DNA from: Thermothelomyces thermophilus ATCC 42464
Taxonomy: Eukaryota; Ascomycota; Sordariomycetes; Sordariales; Chaetomiaceae
Length of the DNA stretch: 64,000 nucleotides
Direction: 5' to 3'
Assembly (NCBI RefSeq): GCF_000226095.1
Contig: NC_016478.1
Location: forward strand, 1,478,001 to 1,542,000
The stretch's first letter is position 1. Each line of letters opens with the position of its first letter. Below, in pieces: positions 58,837 to 64,000 of the stretch. A program made the position numbers and the translations under genes. The notes beneath the pieces are model-generated. The model ran no database searches, was not told where the DNA came from, and saw only the letters and a list, made by a program, of their open reading frames with translations.

Positions 58837-61465
58837 GGGTTTGGTTGATGGTAGGTTATAAAGGACGGGGTGTCTTTGGCGATGATGAGCGCTTTGTGGA
58901 TACAGACGACTACCCTCTTCTTGCGCTGATCCCTACCGATGCAGTAGGAAAGAGTTGCTTGGATGGAGGACTACCATCGTCGGTCTGTAATGGTGTTTGC
59001 TGTGGAGGGGGTTGAGCAAAGGTGTCTCCTATCGTGATCGAGGAGGAGCAACGAGTTGGGGGAGAGGGCGTAAAGGGGGATGTAGAGTTGGGGTTCTGGA
59101 CTCCAGACTCTCCATCATCTGTTCTCCCTCCTCGCAGTTGCAGAAGTATAATACATTGTTTTTTCTATTGCTTGCCAGCGCAGAATGCAGCTGAGCGTGA
59201 CCAGTCTGTCAATTGTATGAGATCCAATACCGGCCCAAGCTGAGAAACCAGTCATCTATTACATCTATGAAGGGATGCACGAAATGACAATCGCTTTATT
59301 ACCGAGTACTCAATAGCGGCGAGTTTTCACTAGTCATTCAAGCAAGCGTTCGAGGCAGTCAACTTAGAACCAAGCGCGACGATAACAATGGCCTAAGAAT
59401 CCCCAAGGGTGAAGCAACTAGAAGACTAAAAGAAAAAGAACTACGGTTTACACTCAGTTAGATCAGGGCCAGAGTGAGGCTACTGTGTACATCAGTCAAT
59501 GGTCGGGTGCACTTTTCTTGTTCTCAGGTATCTGGCACGATCCTTGCTGTGGCCAGCGGAGATAGTCTTTGTTGTTGTCTACGGAGTAATTCAATTGACA
59601 AAGGAGAACTGGACCCACTCAGATTTATTAGTTGGGATTGTTGGGTGGTTTGGTGGTTAGTTTGGGTGGGCCGTACCAGGGGTAGCTGAGCGCATGCAGT
59701 GATGACGTCGGTTGACAGTTGGTTAGGGGATTTGCACAAAATATCGGTCATGTCCTCCATAGTCCAAAGAGCACGGATCATTTCAAGTTCCCTTACCCAA
59801 TGGATCGACACTAGTCCAAAGAGCATAACTACACCGGAAGGATGCACGAAGCAGTGTACGGGCATGTATGTGCTGTAGGCCCTTGCATACAACAAGTGTA
59901 GGGCAATTGCTCATTATCTGTGGGAATGTGCCGACTGGGGCCTCATTTCTGAGCAGCAATGAGCAGCAATGAGCATTCCTGGGCCACCGAGTCTGAGTGC
60001 CAGTACGGAGTATCGTACTTCGTACCGGGGTTTGATTTGGTGACGGTGCTTTTCACCTCTCGATGCCCGAAATCGGGTCTAAGCTGAGTTTGATCAAATA
60101 TGTGACTCCAACATCGCCCCCTTCGGCAAACCCCGTCGACACGTGTGTCATCCTTCCATTGCAAGCGATCACTCGCAGGGCGTGACGATGAACGAGATTT
60201 TTGCCCGGACCGATTCGCGGATATAGCGGCAGCCGACCAGCCCTACCACACTGATGGCCGTGTCACTAGTGTATGCTCCCAGAACCGCAAGCATACACTG
60301 GGCAATGCTTGGTATGCAGTTGAGGCAGCTTTATGTTTCCATACCCTTCCACTTCGGCTCGGGGACTCGGCGGGGTCGCGGAAGTTTGACGGCAGCCGTC
60401 GGGCCTTAGGCCGAGATTACCGTGGTTGTGGCCCAGTTTTAGCCGTTCCCGTCCGTTTCCTACCGGACCATGATTTTCGTGAACCATTGCAATCCCGAAG
60501 CGCATTTCCGACGTTAAGGAGTTACCTCCGCTGCCCAGAATTCATGATCGTGGCCGGCTCAAGGCAGCGTGGCGGGGCATCCGTGTCAAGCTCCCAGGAG
60601 GAGGTGCGCGATTTCAAATCCGGGCCAAAACAGGCCAAGACTGGCTGGCCAAAAAAAGGAGCGTAGACGGCCCGGGACATCGGACGTCAGCTCGCAGCCA
60701 CCCAAAACCGGTCCGATCTACTCGCTTACTGTGGTAGTTCAGGTACTTTTGAGTAGTAAAAACGCTACGGCAGGGCCGGGGGGTTCCCCGGTGACGGAGG
60801 TGCCTCTGCGGTGGCGAACATCCCACGCACTCTCGAGCTACGGTGACACCTCGTGTCCTGTTGGTCTTGCAATGCTGGGGCGGCAGGAAATGCGTCGCGC
60901 TCCTCCCGGCCAAGACCTAAAACAGACAGCGCCGCAAAGTCGCTCACTAGCACCGCGAAACGAAGATGCCCCACCTCAACGCAATCTGTGATGCAAGCAA
61001 TTGGGAAGGCTCACCCCACCTCAGCGAGGGGCTCAACCATTTTTATTATCAGCTCATGCCACCACAACATGACTGTTTTCTTTCCTTGCTCATCCCACAT
61101 TTGACAAAAATCGTCGATTAATCTCTTTCCATACAGGCCGTCCGCGCTCTGATAACCACATAAAAGTCTCTTCAGTCAACAGCTCAAAGCTCCCTCATCC
61201 CTCCAGGTAAGCAGCCAAAGAGCTCCCCCACGGACCCCGCACTGCCTCATCCCGCCTGTATCGGACCTGCGCGACCCAGCAGAGAATCCCAAACCTTTGC
61301 TGCTTGCTGCCCGGTTCCGGACTGAGCTGCAACCCAAGCCTTTAAAAAGCTTTTCCCTTCTCCCACGGTGTCAACTCTGTCCTATCCCTCCGACATCCGT
61401 TGAGCTCAACAACTCCCCGAACCTTTTACCCCGCGCCGAGCTACCCCTCCATCAAACCACCCTGA

Positions 61466-62678
<1,213 letters not shown>

Positions 62679-63319
62679 ATCGGTCGGCCCCCCCCTCCCC
62701 GGGCTGTAGTTGGGAGCCGAGAGGCTCTCGTTTCCTAGTACTTGCTTAGTCTTGGAATGGGAAGCATACGATGAGGTAGCCAGATAACAAAATTGAGAAA
62801 GTTCCAAAATTTCTTTTTAAAGCAGAGGGATCTTGGTTGTCGTCTTCCCCGAGGCAGTTCTCAACTTGGGAAGGAACCCAAGTTCTCGTCGGTCTTTTCC
62901 ATATAAATGCGCTATGCGTTACTCGCATGCTGGCCTTGTGTTTTTCAATCAGGCACCTATTTCTGCAAGTACCGTACTCATACAGAACATGTACGAACAT
63001 GTATGTACATTATATTTTGACAAAAGTCATGTCTGTCTAGCGATCAGGCGGCCTAGCTTCCATTTCCGGGTTTTTGGTTCCGCCCATCTGCCGTAGTTCT
63101 TCTCAAGACCCAGTCCAAACCCACCCCGACCCAATCAAAAAAAAAGGTATAATTCGCTTCTCACCCCTCTCTTTCGTGACTCCAAACATGGAATCGAGAA
63201 AACCAAAGGCTGAAAGTTTGAATTGAAACCCACATGCCGTCCACATCAGCGTCCTCTTCAAAAGCTGAGATTGTTTCCCCTTCTGGCGTCAACCACCCTG
63301 ATGAATTAATTAATTGGCC
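62679..63319. other. Spacer between convergent GAPDH and the right-edge gene
   Basis: This 641-nt stretch is the 3' UTR of GAPDH followed by AT-rich DNA (a TACATTATATTTTGAC patch near 63005). I see no gene in it. Confidence 0.4.
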
Positions 63320-64000
63320 TTAGAAGGCTGCGCCTCCCAAGCCCTCGCCCGCAATGTTCTTCAGACTTCTCTCGCTCAGGTCGCTCTTCAGCTCGAACCC
63401 TTTGCTCTCTCTCTCCAGCTTATCCCAGATGCGCAGGCTCTTGCGCAACTTGTCCTGCTTGACCCGCAGCTCTTCGCGCAGCCGCTCCTCCTCGTCGCGC
63501 ATGCGCTTGTGGTGCGGGTCCATCTCGACGGGCAGTGCCGTCGGATCAATCTTGCCGCCCGGGATGATGGGCGGCATGGTGTTGAGGAGGCTCTGGGCGA
63601 GCGATGGGCGTGCGCTGTGCGAGGCGAGCATGTGACCCGATGGGCCGGTCGGCGGGTTGAATGGCTTGGCGCCGCCGAGCGAGGGGGAGGCGGAGGCGGA
63701 GGCGGAGGCGGAGGAGGCGGACTGCGCTCTGGGCCCGGTCGGAATGCCGCCAACACTGGACCCGCCTTGGGAGATGGTCGGTGAGCCGGTTTGGCTGCCG
63801 CCGCCAGAGATGCTATGGCGAGGCGGGCCGGCTGACCAGCTACCCCTGGCACCACCGCGACCCGTGAAGCTCGGGGCACGAGGCGGAACATAGCCGCGAG
63901 GTCCGGCCGGGGGCACTGTGGGGCTTGTGGCACCATGGCGAGAAGGTCCGCTCGGACCAGAAGGGAGATGGCGAGGTGAAGGGGCAGCTTGAGGCGCTAC
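63320..64000 (-). CDS. Unrecognised protein, C-terminal part (runs off right edge)
   Basis: Open on the minus strand from the right edge to a stop at 63320, 226 codons. The left part of the visible protein is Pro/Gly/Ser/Arg-rich (PPRAPSFTGRGGARGSW, RG repeats, then Ser/Ala runs coded by a GGCGGA repeat at 63686-63719). The last 90 residues are helical: QSLLNTMPPIIPGGKIDP, then KRMRDEEERLREELRVKQDK and LRIWDKLERESKGFELKSD. That could be a coiled coil with a conserved C-terminus. I cannot name a family; an RG-rich N-terminus is seen in RNA-binding and other disordered proteins. The frame gives no start in the window. Confidence 0.65.
   Translation of the reverse strand, partial: VAPQAAPSPRHLPSGPSGPSRHGATSPTVPPAGPRGYVPPRAPSFTGRGGARGSWSAGPPRHSISGGGSQTGSPTISQGGSSVGGIPTGPRAQSASSASASASASPSLGGAKPFNPPTGPSGHMLASHSARPSLAQSLLNTMPPIIPGGKIDPTALPVEMDPHHKRMRDEEERLREELRVKQDKLRKSLRIWDKLERESKGFELKSDLSERSLKNIAGEGLGGAAF

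Noticed and set aside
60145-60666. 173-codon open frame upstream of GAPDH
   Set aside because: It begins at a non-ATG codon, has no recognisable domain or coding-like composition, and lies in the gpd promoter.

Overview
The window is nuclear DNA of a filamentous ascomycete. The genes are GC-rich and carry many short introns (about 50-145 nt) with GTRNGT donors, CTRAC-type branch sites and YAG acceptors. Intergenic DNA is long and poorer in GC. Several products belong to families typical of Pezizomycotina: a Hook dynein adaptor, HbrB, a PtaB-type LIM-binding protein and a Pex14/17 hybrid. The codon bias, the 121-aa ATG8 and the overall gene set suggest Sordariomycetes, perhaps Sordariales/Chaetomiaceae. 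That placement is inference.

I support 22 protein-coding loci, two of them cut by the window edges. Left to right: a JmjC/zinc-finger/AT-hook protein (partial, -), COQ2 (+), ribosomal protein S23 (-), an unrecognised 327-aa protein (+), adenylate kinase ADK1 (+), Hook (-), a small secreted I9-type peptidase inhibitor (-), proteasome subunit RPN8 (+), a SWIM-domain Shu2/Sws1-like protein (-), coproporphyrinogen oxidase HEM13 (-), ATG8 (+), a PtaB-type LIM-binding coregulator (-), HbrB/Bit61 of TORC2 (-), GON7 of EKC/KEOPS (+), VPS39 of HOPS (-), an SPX-domain phosphate transporter (+), a DUF4050/Gag1-like protein (-), Pex14/17 (-), INO80 subunit IES2 (+), a large unrecognised protein whose frame is interrupted by one in-frame TAG (+), GAPDH (+), and the C-terminal part of an unrecognised low-complexity protein (partial, -).

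The locus is ordinary housekeeping chromosome and not a biosynthetic cluster or a mobile island. Genes lie on both strands, with divergent pairs (JmjC/COQ2, S23/unknown, I9/RPN8, HbrB/GON7, VPS39/SPX, Pex14-17/IES2) and convergent pairs (COQ2/S23, GON7/VPS39, SPX/DUF4050). Several genes touch TOR, vacuole and autophagy biology (HbrB, VPS39, ATG8, the SPX transporter, possibly DUF4050), but nothing in the sequence shows that they act as a unit.

I found no convincing tRNA, 5S rRNA, spliceosomal RNA, CRISPR array or intact transposon. The points most worth checking are the TAG inside the 53.8-58.6 kb gene, a long ATG-less coding-like extension upstream of the SPX transporter, repeated intergenic TACGGAGTA motifs, and a possible spliced transcript at 29.1-30.1 kb. 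I see no clearly new biological system.
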